From Helopsaltes ochotensis (Eukaryota > Chordata > Aves > Passeriformes > Locustellidae): DNA of 64,000 bases. Below the pieces are notes generated by a model. The model saw nothing but the letters and a program-made list of their open reading frames with translations. It searched no databases and was not told the origin of the DNA. A program made the translations under genes and the position numbers. Shown piece by piece: positions 27,501 to 39,500 of this stretch (positions are counted from its first letter, which is position 1; each line of letters starts with the position of its first letter). The DNA lies in assembly GCA_013400155.1 (NCBI GenBank), contig VXBM01001066.1:192481-256480 (forward strand), written 5' to 3'.

Positions 27501-30500
27501 ATCCTGAGCTGGAAGGGACCCTCTGTGATCCTCGGGTCCAGCTCTGGAATGAATGGCCCATACAGGGGTCAAACCCACAGCCTTGGGAGCCCTGGCACCA
27601 TGAACATTCAAAAAGAGAAGAGCAGAAACAATGAGAAGAGTGGTATAAAATATTAGGGCTGAAGGTGTCCATTTACACACTGGAAATGAACACTGAAGGA
27701 GCTGTTTAAGCTGGAAGTGCTCAGTAGTAAACTGTACCTGAGGGCTGCAGGGGGGAAAAAAGCGATTTAATTTAATTTAACACCTATTTTTTGGAGGAAG
27801 AAAAAAATGATACCATTGCTTAGGCTTTCTGCCAGGCATGTGTACCTATCTCACCACCCCCAGACAATGATGTGGTGACTACAAGAGCATCAAGTTCTTA
27901 ATTTCTCCCATTTTCCAGGCCAGTCCCTGTGGGCACTGGGAGGCTACAGAGCAACTGGGAAGTGTGGGAGTCACGGGCAGCCCCTCCTCAGGGGTTGAGG
28001 AGCTGCCTGTATCTGCAGAGGTCAGCAGAGAAACTTCATTTCCGGAAATGAAACAAAAATCCACTCCCATAAAAATGTCATGTGGTGTGGAATAAAACAC
28101 CTACTCCTGTGCTGCAGAATTCAGCAGGCATTAAGTGTCGTTTTGACACAATCTTCTTGCAGATTGGACTTTTCCTAATTCAGAAATATCCATCCTGGAG
28201 GGTTTGACATCCAATGGGTGTTTCAGAGCTTTATCCAAGTGTGCTTTGTGTATCCATCCATGTGGAGGCTTTGCTAGGATGGGCATGGTTGCAGACAAAC
28301 AGGTTTGAGAAGAAAATCATTTTCCTAGTAGAAAGAGAATTTCTACTCCTTTTTTTTTTTTTCCCCCCCATTTTCAACCCCAGAAGACATTCCAGGAGAG
28401 AGTTCTTATCTTCAGCATCCACCTTGTTAATAATGATGTCTAAAACCAGCCTTGGGACAGCCCTTGCAGCTGGGAGGTGTTCACGTGCTTTGAGATCACA
28501 GCTGTTGTTTTTATGCTACGTGAAGTTGTTCCAAGCAACAGCTTTGGGAAAAGTCTGAATCCAGCTGTAATGTCACAGGCACAACATTTTCACTTGTAAA
28601 TGGAAGTAAAATGGAAGGAGAGTATGCTTAAGTAAAAACCTTTTGATAATGCATTTTTTTAAGAGAAGTATCAGATTTTTAGCATTTCCAGTGTCCAAAA
28701 GGCAGGAGCTGCAGTGTCCCAGATGTTACCCTGAGCAGATTTCTGGATAAACTGCACACAGTGCTGGCTCTCACTCACAGCAGAATAAGAAGCTGCCTCA
28801 GGCAGCAGAATCCCTTACACATGTTCCAGATGTTCTGAGTCTTCATTCACTTCAAATACTCGTTTTTCTCTGTGTGAGGAGAGTTTGGACTGCCCCAATT
28901 CTTTTGTGACTTCCAGGCTACCAGCGCCAGCTGACCTACAAGAGGCAGGATGGCTCCTACAGTGCTTTTGGGGAGAGGGACTCATCAGGGAGCATGTGGT
29001 GAGTGGCTATTTAAAACTGAGTTAGAAAAGTGCTAAGGGCTTGCTAAACAGGAAAAATGCACAATTCCCTGGGAAAGAGGAGTGATTTTCCAGCTTCTCT
29101 CACGGTGTCACACACAGAGGAGAACAGAAATAATGCAATAATATTCGGTGACTACAGAATTGCTTTACAGTGCTGCTGACTTCATTAGGTGATGTATTAT
29201 AGGTGATTCAGGACTCAGGGGCAGTTAAAAGAGAGAAATCTGCCAATCACTCCAGGTTTCAGGCACAAAGCTGTAGTTAAGGGTCATATCTGTGATTGGA
29301 ATAGCAATTATGAGGCATTTAGGCACCTAATTCCATTAGGGAATGGAATTTCACCTGAAGCAGGTACAGGGAAATGTGCTGTCTCTACAAGTGGCAGAGG
29401 CCTCTATCAGAGTAGGTAAAAACCCCACCAAAACCATGCCTAAACCCCCTCAAAGACATCCTTGTACTATGGGATGGAATCCTTGTAGCTCCTGGCTGGA
29501 ACAGGATGGATTTGTGCTCTGGGAATAAGGGCAGGACCTTTCAGAGCCCCACCAAGGAGCGCCAGGACTGTGAGCCTGCGGGGTCAGCTGCTGTCCCTGC
29601 TGTCCCCACAAGCCTGGCAGGTCTGTGTGACATCAGTCCCCAGTGCCACCACCCCCAGGGCTCAGCTCTGGAGATCCTGGCCTCCATCCCTCTGCTCCAT
29701 CCGTGTTTGGGCTGTCACAGATTCCCCTCTCCAGCTCATGGCAGGGAAGCACCAGCGCTGCTGCCTCGCTCTTTCCAGGACAGGGAACTTCCATCCCAGC
29801 CCCTGCATGTGAAATATGGTGACACAGAATTACTCAACGCTCCAAAAATCCCCTGCCAGGCAGCAGTGTTTGCTACCCTCCCATTCCTCAGGGGCTTGTA
29901 AATGCAATGACTCAATCCCCCGGAGCTGGCCAGGGCTCACACTTGTTGTCAGAGGTTTAGAATTCCAAAAACACTTCTGGTGCTTTCTTAAGTCTTAATT
30001 CTGTATAAAGTGTAACACAGCTTCAGGCTTGAGGGAAAGGATCTGGATTTCTTATGAGAAATGTATTGATTCTTTATTTTAAAATATTGATTCTTAGCTT
30101 AAAAGCTTTAGTGATTTGGGACAAAAAAAGCTGTATTTCAGAGTGTGCCATAATTATGACAAATACACCTTTGAGTTCTACTTTTCAATTTAGGTTGTTG
30201 ACCTTTAATCCTTTTCTTATCCAAAGCCTGGACAGTGTTTGGGTGCTTTTATGTCCCATGAACTTTTTAACAACAATATGTAACGTTTTCCAACAAGATT
30301 TTTTTTTTTAATTTATGCTTTCTAAGAATATTGTTTTTTTCCTTACGGGTACTCTATTCTGAATTTGTTTTCTCAGTAAAGATGGTTAATTCATTTTTAC
30401 AGGTTAACAGCTTTTGTCCTCAAGTCCTTTGCTCAGTCTCGTGGGTTTATTTTCATTGACCCCAAAGAACTCACAGCTGCCAAAGACTGGATCATCCAGC

Positions 30501-33500
30501 ACCAGAAAGAAGATGGTTCTTTCCCTGCTATGGGCAGGATATTAAACAAGGACATTCAGGTAAAAACCACACAGGATCAACTTGCAGCAAGGACATTTTT
30601 AAAGTTATTATCAGAGCACGAAGTGATGCAGTTTGAATATGAGTCTTCACTTGAAAGGCTGGAATGCTACAGGGAGAACCAGGGGAATTTCAGTTTAAAA
30701 AGGTCTGTCAGAATGTCAGTGGGGTGTCTCCAGAGGATGGAAAGCAAGGTGTGAAGTCTTGTAAAATACTGCACTAAATGTGTCCTGAGTCCTGGCTACA
30801 ACCAGTGTGGGCTTGGGTTCCTAAATTTTGTAATTTTGTATTCCTTGCATGCAAAGAAAAGAAATTTGGTGATGCTTCAGCTTCTCCTCTAGTTCTAACA
30901 CATCTTTTGTATTGCTTCAAAGTCCCTTATTTTTTTTCTCCTGTGTCCTTTTCTCTAGTTTTCATCCAGTGGTTTGTGTTCTTTGCTCTTCCAGGGTGGG
31001 ATCCACGGGAAGATCTCCCTGACAGCTTATGTGGTTGCATCTCTTCTGGAAACAGGTGTCAGTTCTGAGGTAAACAAAATCTAGGTTGAAACAGTTCCAA
31101 AAATTCTCTCTGTTCTCTTTTTTTTTTTTTTTTTTTTAACTTCATTTTACTGCTATTTCCCCTCAGAGGTTCTGTGCTCTCTAGAATAACTGACAGCATT
31201 CAGGGAAGAGAGGCTGCTGGAAAGCCTTGGGATTGTTCTGAAGATCAGGAATCTGTCCTGAAGTTGTTCAAGGTGGTCTCCCACCCTTCAGCCATCAGCT
31301 CATGATTGTTCCACCAGTGCAAAACATTTCCCTGCAGCCCCATCCCTCAACCTCTCCAAGAAATTACTGCAAAAAGAGTTTTCTGCCTCTTAGCTTCAAG
31401 CTGTGAGTGCAGCCTGTGCAGATCCTGGTCTCTTGCCTGTAGAGACTCAGAAATCCTGGCTTGGTGCTAAAAGCAGTTTAGCTTGGGGATCCAGAGAACT
31501 CTTGTGGTCTGGCTTGGCTGCAGTGGCCAAAATGCTACTGCTGTAAGATTACAGTGCCTTTGGAGAGCTGAGCTCCTGCAATGTGCTGGATTGAGGGCTC
31601 TGGAGAAAAGTGTTTCTGTTCTTTGTAATGAGACAGAGCAGGAACACTGCAAAAAAGAGAAGCAGCTATGTAGGAACGGCCAATTCCACTGGAAAAAAAA
31701 CCCCAAACTTCCAGTACAACTGGTGTTTTAGGGATTCCTCCTTAAAACCCCCGGTAAAACTGTGCTCCTGCCCTCTGATGTGTTTCTGGCAGCATGCAGT
31801 TTCACTAGAATGGAGATGTTTAGATAAGATTATAGTGGCACTTTCCCACTGGGAAGATGCTCCCTTGCAGAGGTTCCCCTGCTCTTCAGCCAAGGGGGAG
31901 GTCAGTGGTGGCTGTGCATGGGCAGAACTGTGCACAGGAAGATGAAAAGAGGAGGTGCAGTGGATGTTGCAGCATCTCTTGGTGATGTGCTCTCAGACAA
32001 AAGGGTCCATTCACGCACAACCCCGAGAGTTTGTGGGGGTGTCAGAACAGCCAGTGCCCATGCAGGAGCTCTGACAACCTCAGCACTCCTCACCCATCCC
32101 TGTGGAGCCTGAAGAGTGAGACCAGGCTGCTGTTGCAGGCAGATGCCCCCCAACCCCCTGTCCTTGTTGGAGTGGGAAGGCTTTCAACCCTATTAAAAAT
32201 TCAGAAAAGCCTGCAGAGCTCTCAGAGTAACTTCCTGCCTCCCTGTCAGCAGTGTCCCCCTCTGAGCAGTGATGTGATGCTCTCTCTGGGCTGCTGTGTG
32301 TCGAGGCAGCCCCAGCAGTGCAGTTTCTGTGGATTCTAATGGTTTTCCTAGAGGAGATTTGTGAGTGCTCCTAATGATCTTAGCTAGGAAATGAGGAAGG
32401 GGAAGGTTAGTGCCACAGGGAAATCAAAGGAAACCAAATTACATCAAGTCCAATTAAATTGTTTCTATAAATTATCAGAGCCACGTTCCTGCTTGGTGAG
32501 GTCATTGGGGGAGTTAATAAAACATGTTTGTTGGCTGCAGGGACCCCTGGGAACCTTGGCCTTTATTATCCTCTGGCGTCTGCCAGACGCTCCGGAGTGT
32601 CAGGAACACAATCAAACCTACAGTACAGAGCTCGCCCCTGCCCTGTTCATCTGCTGCCTTGCAGGGGCACAGAATTTCTTCAGCTTTAGTGGGGAGAAAA
32701 AGTGTGTCTCAGCGTCAGCCTAAATCGTTCTTGCTCTGCTGTTTGCACCTCTTTTTTTTTTTTTTGAATTTTTAATGCATGGCTTTTCTTAGGGAAAGGA
32801 AAGTGTCAATGCTGTTCTGCAGAGAGCAGAATGTATCTTTCTGAGTTTACTGTGTGGGTGTTGTTGTTGTTGTTGTTTTTGTTTGGATTTTGTTGTTGGT
32901 TTTTGGTTGGTTTTTTTAAATGGGCACGATGTAACGAGTAATAAAGCGCCTCTAACTTCTGAGACTGGCACATCTGTCTGGGCTCTTTCCCCTGTGCATG
33001 CAGGAAGAGAGAACAGCTGTTGACAAGGCAAAACACTTCCTGGAGTCCAACCTGTACTCAGCAGAGGACCCCTACACCACTGCCCTGAGCGCCTACGCCC
33101 TGACCCTGCTGCACAGCCCGGCCGCGGCCACCACGCTGCGCAGGATGAACAGCATGGCCATCACCCAGGGTAGGAGCTGCACCCCGGGCTCTGCCCCTCC
33201 AGGAACGCCCAAACACAGCCTGAGAGCTGCATCTGAGCTGCTGGAGAGCACGGGGCCCGACTGATGAGGGGTTATGGTGGTTTTGTATCTTCTTTTCTTC
33301 GTGTCGGGATTAACACACGGGAGTCACAGTTTCGTGTTTGTTATTTCTTCTTTATAGCACAGCCTCAGGAGTGGTGAGGTCTAACTAGCAGGATAGAAAA
33401 TGGAGGTGTCTCTAACTCTTTCCAAGGTTATTTAAACACTAAGTACCCAAAAACGAGGTGGCACCTGTATTATTTATACTTTTGACCCAGTAATTGACTA

Positions 33501-36500
33501 CCCAAGGTCCGCAATGCAGACCCTTTCACCCAGTTACAAAAAACCCACCCAAAACTATGAAGAAGAAGGACTTAAACAATGTCCAAAATCCTCCATCTTG
33601 CCCTATATATATTACTATATACTAAAATCTTAAATTCTAAGTTTTTCACCCTGTGAGATCACGCAATTCTATTCAAACTACACACCCACAACCCCAGTGC
33701 TATCACCCAATTTCAGAAGCCTCAAGTCAAGTGTAGTGCTTGCTTGAGGGTCAGTATCTTTTAACATAAAAAGCCTGAAATTTTCAGCCTCCAGAGTTCC
33801 AACAGGATTCCTCACAGCACAGTTTGGCTTTGTAAGGCAAGGGTGCTGCTGGCTCTCTTTGGAGAGGGCTCCACACGTGTGGTTGATGCTGAAGGAAGGC
33901 AAGTGCAGCAGAATCACAGAATATCCTGAATTGCAAGGGACCAACCCGTGAGTGAATGACCCACACAGAGATCAGAGCCACAGCCCTGGTGTTCAGTGGC
34001 ACTGTTCTTAAGCAGAGTGATTTCAAGTTGTTCAGAGGCTCTGCAGTGCTCTCCTCACAGAGACAGAATTTGCCCTGTAACGCCTCACATTCCCTGATGG
34101 TGTACTTTAATCCAAAATCTGAGAATTACCTGATTTGTCACATTGAATCATCTTTTTTATTCCAAAGAGAGCCCCTTGCCCAGGGACTGGGTGTCCAAAA
34201 GGAGGGACAGTGCAGCTCAGGGTACAGAGCTGATGCAAAAGTGGAATTTGACTCTTCCCATGCACGGAGGCTCAGCTGCACTCCTGCTCTAATAACACCC
34301 ATGTCTCACTGCCCTCTTCTCCTAGATGGCTTTACACACTGGAGCCTCACAGGAACCCTTGTCACTGATGAAGACACCTTCATGGGATTTAATGATGGAC
34401 TCTCTCAATCAGGTAATTGGGAACTGCAGTGCGAAGGCAGAGAAAAGGGAAGGGGTTGTCACACCAGCCTGCACATACTGCAGTGAGTTGTTTATAAAAT
34501 ACAAGGTATTCTAAAATTGTCACTCAGCCAGGGCAGGGTCCAGAGAAAAGAGAGCTCAGAAAAGGCAGGTAACATGCTGAAAGAATTAATGAGAGACAGA
34601 GCAAGATGTGGTCCAGACAGGACAGGTTTTTAAGCTCCAGCTGTCTCATCAGCTTTCACTCCAGCTTTATAAAGACAGAATTCCATGTGGCTCTCATCCT
34701 TCTTTCAAGGAGTAATAATTTGAAATGGAAATCCAAGGGAATTCAAACATATTTAATTTTAGAGCTATTTATCTTTGTGTTTTCAAATGGACCTAAGGAT
34801 TGTATCACTGATCTCCGACACTTCAGCTGATTTTTCTAGACTTTGCCTGTCAAAGCCACAGAAACAGTGAATGATGCTGTAATTTTCAAGCCCATTAAAG
34901 CCATTGGCTCTTTGGATGTGATGTAGGTGCAGCAATGTTCGAGAGGGATCTGACTGGATATTGTACAAAAATCTCTAGGACTGGAGAACAGTGTGGGCAG
35001 GGCAGCAGCAGAGCAGGACTGGAGTGGGAGAGGAATTTCTTGTGGGATACAGTCAAGTGGAAGAACTTTATCTATTGTGTGAATATCTTTATTATTGGTT
35101 ATCTATTGCTTGAAGGGAGGCTTATGTTGAAGGCAGAGATATCTTAGGGAGGTGAAGCACCTTGGGTGCAGACATTTTTACTTCGCTTTCCCTGTGTTTA
35201 CTTCTACAGACTTAATTTTTTAGAATTATTTTTCAGTTAACAAATATTCATAGAACCAGCTCTAGACCTGCCTGAACTCTCACTCCTAGGTGGGATTTTG
35301 ATTAATTTTTTTTTTAATTCTCCCCTCTTTCAGTTGTTTCTGCAGAAGTGGAAATGACATCTTATGCCCTTCTGACCTACACACTCCTGGGAGACGTGGC
35401 CTCGGCACTCCCTGTGGTCAAGTGGCTCTCACAGCAGAGGAATGCACTGGGAGGATTCTCATCTACTCAGGTGGGCTGCCTCTGGAAAAGGTAGCTGGGA
35501 TGCATGCATTGTCAATTGATTCAGGAATGCAGAGTTTCCATCTCCCTGACAGAAATTGTTTGTGTTCTGGTAAGAAGAAAAGCTTTCCAGTGCTCTTTCC
35601 AGTGCTGCCTCCTCCTTGGACTGGTAACTTGAAAGGAACCCAGACTTTGTTCTCACAGGCGCCTTTGATAGGAAAAGTGAGCAAAACCTCATGTTTCTTT
35701 TGCCATATGAATTAATAAGGAAGATTCTGCCACCTGGAGCTGAGCAGAGCTGTTTGGAAGTTTGCTGTGCTCCTGCATTCTTCACCATTCTAATTTCTCC
35801 CTCTTCTGGCCCCCAGGACACCTGTGTGGCCCTGCAGGCTCTGGCTGAATATGCCATCCTTTCTTACGTTGGAGGAGTCAATCTGACCATTTCCTTGGCT
35901 TCTACTAACCTGGACTACCAGGAGACCTTTGAGCTCAACAAGATGAATAAGAAAGTCCTTCAGACTGCAGTGGTAGGTGCTTTGGTGCAGCCAGATTTTT
36001 AAAGCAATCCACCTGAGCTGGGTTCTGAATGAGGACTTGGATCAGTGATGGTAAAAGCAAAAGTTTTAAGCACTGAGACCTGTGGGACTTTCTGTGGGTT
36101 TGTGGCTGGATTCTGCTATGAGGGAGACAGCACTCCTAATTAAAGGTATTTTTCACCATTATCAGTGCCTGATGTTTATTTTGTGCTGCTATTTGTCTCT
36201 GCCACTGTAAGTGCAGATGGTGAAGTACATGCTTGCTTCACTTATGCAGTGTCCTTTTTAAAGGTATTTTGTACAGAATAGAGCTAAGTTTAATATTCTT
36301 TTCCATTCTGAGTGCCATCTCTTGTCTGTGCATTCTCTCCAGATCCCCAGTATTCCAACAGGGCTGTTTGTGAGTGCCAAAGGTGAAGGCTGCTGTCTGA
36401 TGCAGGTAAGGCTGGCATGGGGCTGGAGAAAACATGGGAGCAGATGATCTCTTATCTCACAGCCTGTTTGCTGCTTCTGTAATCCCACTTTGCTGCGAGG

Positions 36501-39500
36501 AAGGACTTACACTTAGAATTTCTCTCAAACTAGATCTATAATGTGGTATTGCTGTAATTTAGGAAGTGAATGTGACTGTACCAGCTCTGGCAGAGCTTAT
36601 ATAGAGATATAACTGTGTGGTAAAACCTCTGTACCCCGCTCTGAAGAGACCTTGTGTCCGTGCTGGTCCTTTTGAGACACTTGCAGACACTTTGAAGCAC
36701 CGGAGCTGTAAAAAACCGCCCTGACGCGTTTTGCTCTCCCCTCTCCCCGCTGCAGATCGACGTCACTTACAACGTGCCTGATCCCATTGCCAAGCCAGCC
36801 TTCCAGCTGCTGGTGAACCTGAAGGAGCCCAAGTCAGAGCAGCACCTGCAGGGCCCGGCCCCGCTGCGCTCGGGCCAGAACCGCCCCGAGGGCCGGCACA
36901 GGGACAGGGCCCTGGGGGACGACGAGGACCCCGCCTCAGACCAGGACCACCGCGAGTACAAAGTCATCCTGGAGACCTGCACCAGGTGGGGCGTGGGGGG
37001 ACAGCCAGAGAGGGTGCTGAAGGCAATCCTGCCCCCAAAACACTGCAGCTGCATGGAATTATCAAAGAGTAGGAACGGCCTTGCCAGCACAGCTGTGGGT
37101 GTGAGAAAAGAGTGAGTTAGGTGGTTAGGAGTGGAAGCTGGGGTCACTTGCAGTTTGCTGGGTGTGCTGTGAGGAGGTAGGGACAGGAGGATGTGTGAGG
37201 GACAGGAGGATGTGTGAGGGACAGAAGGATGTGTGAGGGACAGAAGGGTGTAGGACGTTGTACAAGGGACGGACAGGGTTAGGCAGCTGTGATAGGGGCA
37301 GGTAGGAGCGAGCCAGAACTGCAGAAGGAAGAGAGAAGAAGAAGAGCTGAGGCATTGAGTTTACAGACCAGCTGCTGGCATAAATGAACAGACCCTGAGA
37401 GCTGAATGTGGGATTGCTGTAGAGAAAAAGTATGAAGGACTTTTAGATAAAAAAGGGCTGATGCTTGAAGCTTTCTGATATTTTACTGAAGCATTCTGAG
37501 GTGCGTGGCAGTCTCGACAACCACAGTAGGAAATGCCAGTCCTGCTCCCCACAGGACATTTGGTTTTTGGTCTTCAGCTCTGGTTTTTGAGTAGACCACT
37601 CAGGTGGTCTGCTCAGCCCACCTGAGTAGATGAGAATCCTCCCAGTGCATTCCTCTGCTGTGAGAGCCACTTGACCACAGGGAGTGCCAAGGCCACGTCT
37701 CCCAGGAGTGTGTAGGTCAGAAGGGCATAAGATGTCATTTCCACTTCTGCAGAAAGAACTGAAAGAGAGGAGAATTTAAAAAAAATTAATCAAAATCCCA
37801 CCTAGGAGTGAGAGTTCAGGCAGGTCTAGAGATGGTTCTATGAATATTTATTGACTGAAAATCAGGATTTTTGCTGATCAGCCCCTCTGTGCCAGGACAA
37901 GCACTGAGCTCTCTCTTGCTGCACTGCCTGGATCTCGAGCAGGGTAAGGCAGAACTTTCAGCCACTGTGGTGGGTTGTAGGACAGAGCCATTCTAAGGTC
38001 ATTCCTGATCATTTCAGTGCTGAGTGTGTGTCAAAGGTACAGAAATAAGAGCAACACCTTGAGGCTTTATCACTGAGTTTCATTATTACCTCTCCAAAAC
38101 CTGAAAAAGACAAATATGATTTGCTTGTGTAAGGATGAAAAGAAAAAGTTCCAGATTATTTTCTTAAAAGCCTCAAAAAGCAATGTAAATTCAACAGGTT
38201 AACTAATATCTTAATTGTGGTAATAGTTTTATAAATATCACTGACTTGACTTTACTATTTGAGCTCCTTAGTAGTTCAGTTTTGGATACCAAAAACCTAA
38301 CAGAAGATGCTTGTTGCCATGGTATGAATTTGGAATCTATGGTAAAAGCACAATATGTGCAGATATTTGTTAATAATCTCCTAAAGTCCTTATCTCCTGG
38401 CTCCATATAATGGAATGTAAAATAACTTTTTAAAGTGACATGATCCAGAGATTTCATTTCTAGCTCTCAAAGCATGAGAGACTTGAGAGTTACAGAGAGT
38501 TTGCAGAGACATGAGCAGTTCTGTCTCATTTTTTAGATCGGAAAACTCAAGTTGTTGTGAGAAAATAGCTTGGCTCTAGACAAACAGCAACACGGAAAGT
38601 TCCTGACCTGTAATAAATCCACTTACAAGTTTTGCTTAAACACCTTGGTACTGCTGCAGTCATCAGGGGTTGCTGATCTCTTTGTAAAGTATTTGGATTT
38701 TTAGAGAGGTTGTTGGAAATTTGACCCAAGAGAGATAAAGCCACAACCAGAGGGCTCACAGCATCCCGCTGTGCAGCAGCAGAAACCATTCCCAAGAAAT
38801 TCATGACTGATTTGCATGTTTGTGACTGGGAGCCTGGCAGGTGGGGAGGCTGCTGCTTCACTGACCTCCAACGGGAAAAGTCCAGTGAGTGGCTCAGATG
38901 GAAATGGAAAATTGTGGCTTTCCTACCAGAGTTTATTGGGAAACTCGGGCTCCCCTATCAGTTTCTGTTCCCTTCCTTCCTGCAGAGGCAAGGGCACGCA
39001 GAGACTGCAGAGCTGAGCAGAGCTGCAGTGCCCCTGATGCCTTGGGAAGTCTGACCTGGAACAGAGATTGGACAGAGCTAGAGGATAAAGTAGATATTTA
39101 TTACAGAGCCTTTAGGATATACCTTGGGCAGTACAAAAGCCTGACCAGGGCTACACCCAAGGTGGATTTAAAGTGGTCACAAAATGGATAATGGGTCACA
39201 AGGTCTCACGCTTTTATAAGTTTTGGTCCATTTGCATATTTAATTGTTTAATTGTCCAATTACAGCTTCAGGTTTTGAGGTCTCATCCTTCTGATTCCTC
39301 CCTCCAGCCCACCCTTGTTTGTGCTTTTGGGCCTGAAAGTTGTCCTTGGTCTTGGAAAAGGATTTGTTTTTAATCCCTGCTCTATGAAGAGCTGAGTGAC
39401 TCTGAATGTGAGGCTCACCACATGGGCAGCGCAGAATCTGAAATACATGAAAGCTCAAACTTAAGGCATCACCCCAAGAAAAGATGGGATCTTGTTTTTC

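Larger units (their letters stand above)
26000..28916 (+). other. CPAMD8: CPAMD8 intron 26
   Basis: This 2.9-kb intron holds an A-rich tract (27243-27309) and a minus-oriented CR1 fragment (27483-27600). Elsewhere I recognise nothing; the open frames are shadows of low-complexity sequence. Confidence 0.75.

Noticed and set aside
37443..37670. Minus-strand frame sharing a peptide start with 35422-35715.
   Set aside because: Both are out-of-frame readings of exon 32 and its inverted copy; the shared peptide is not CPAMD8.
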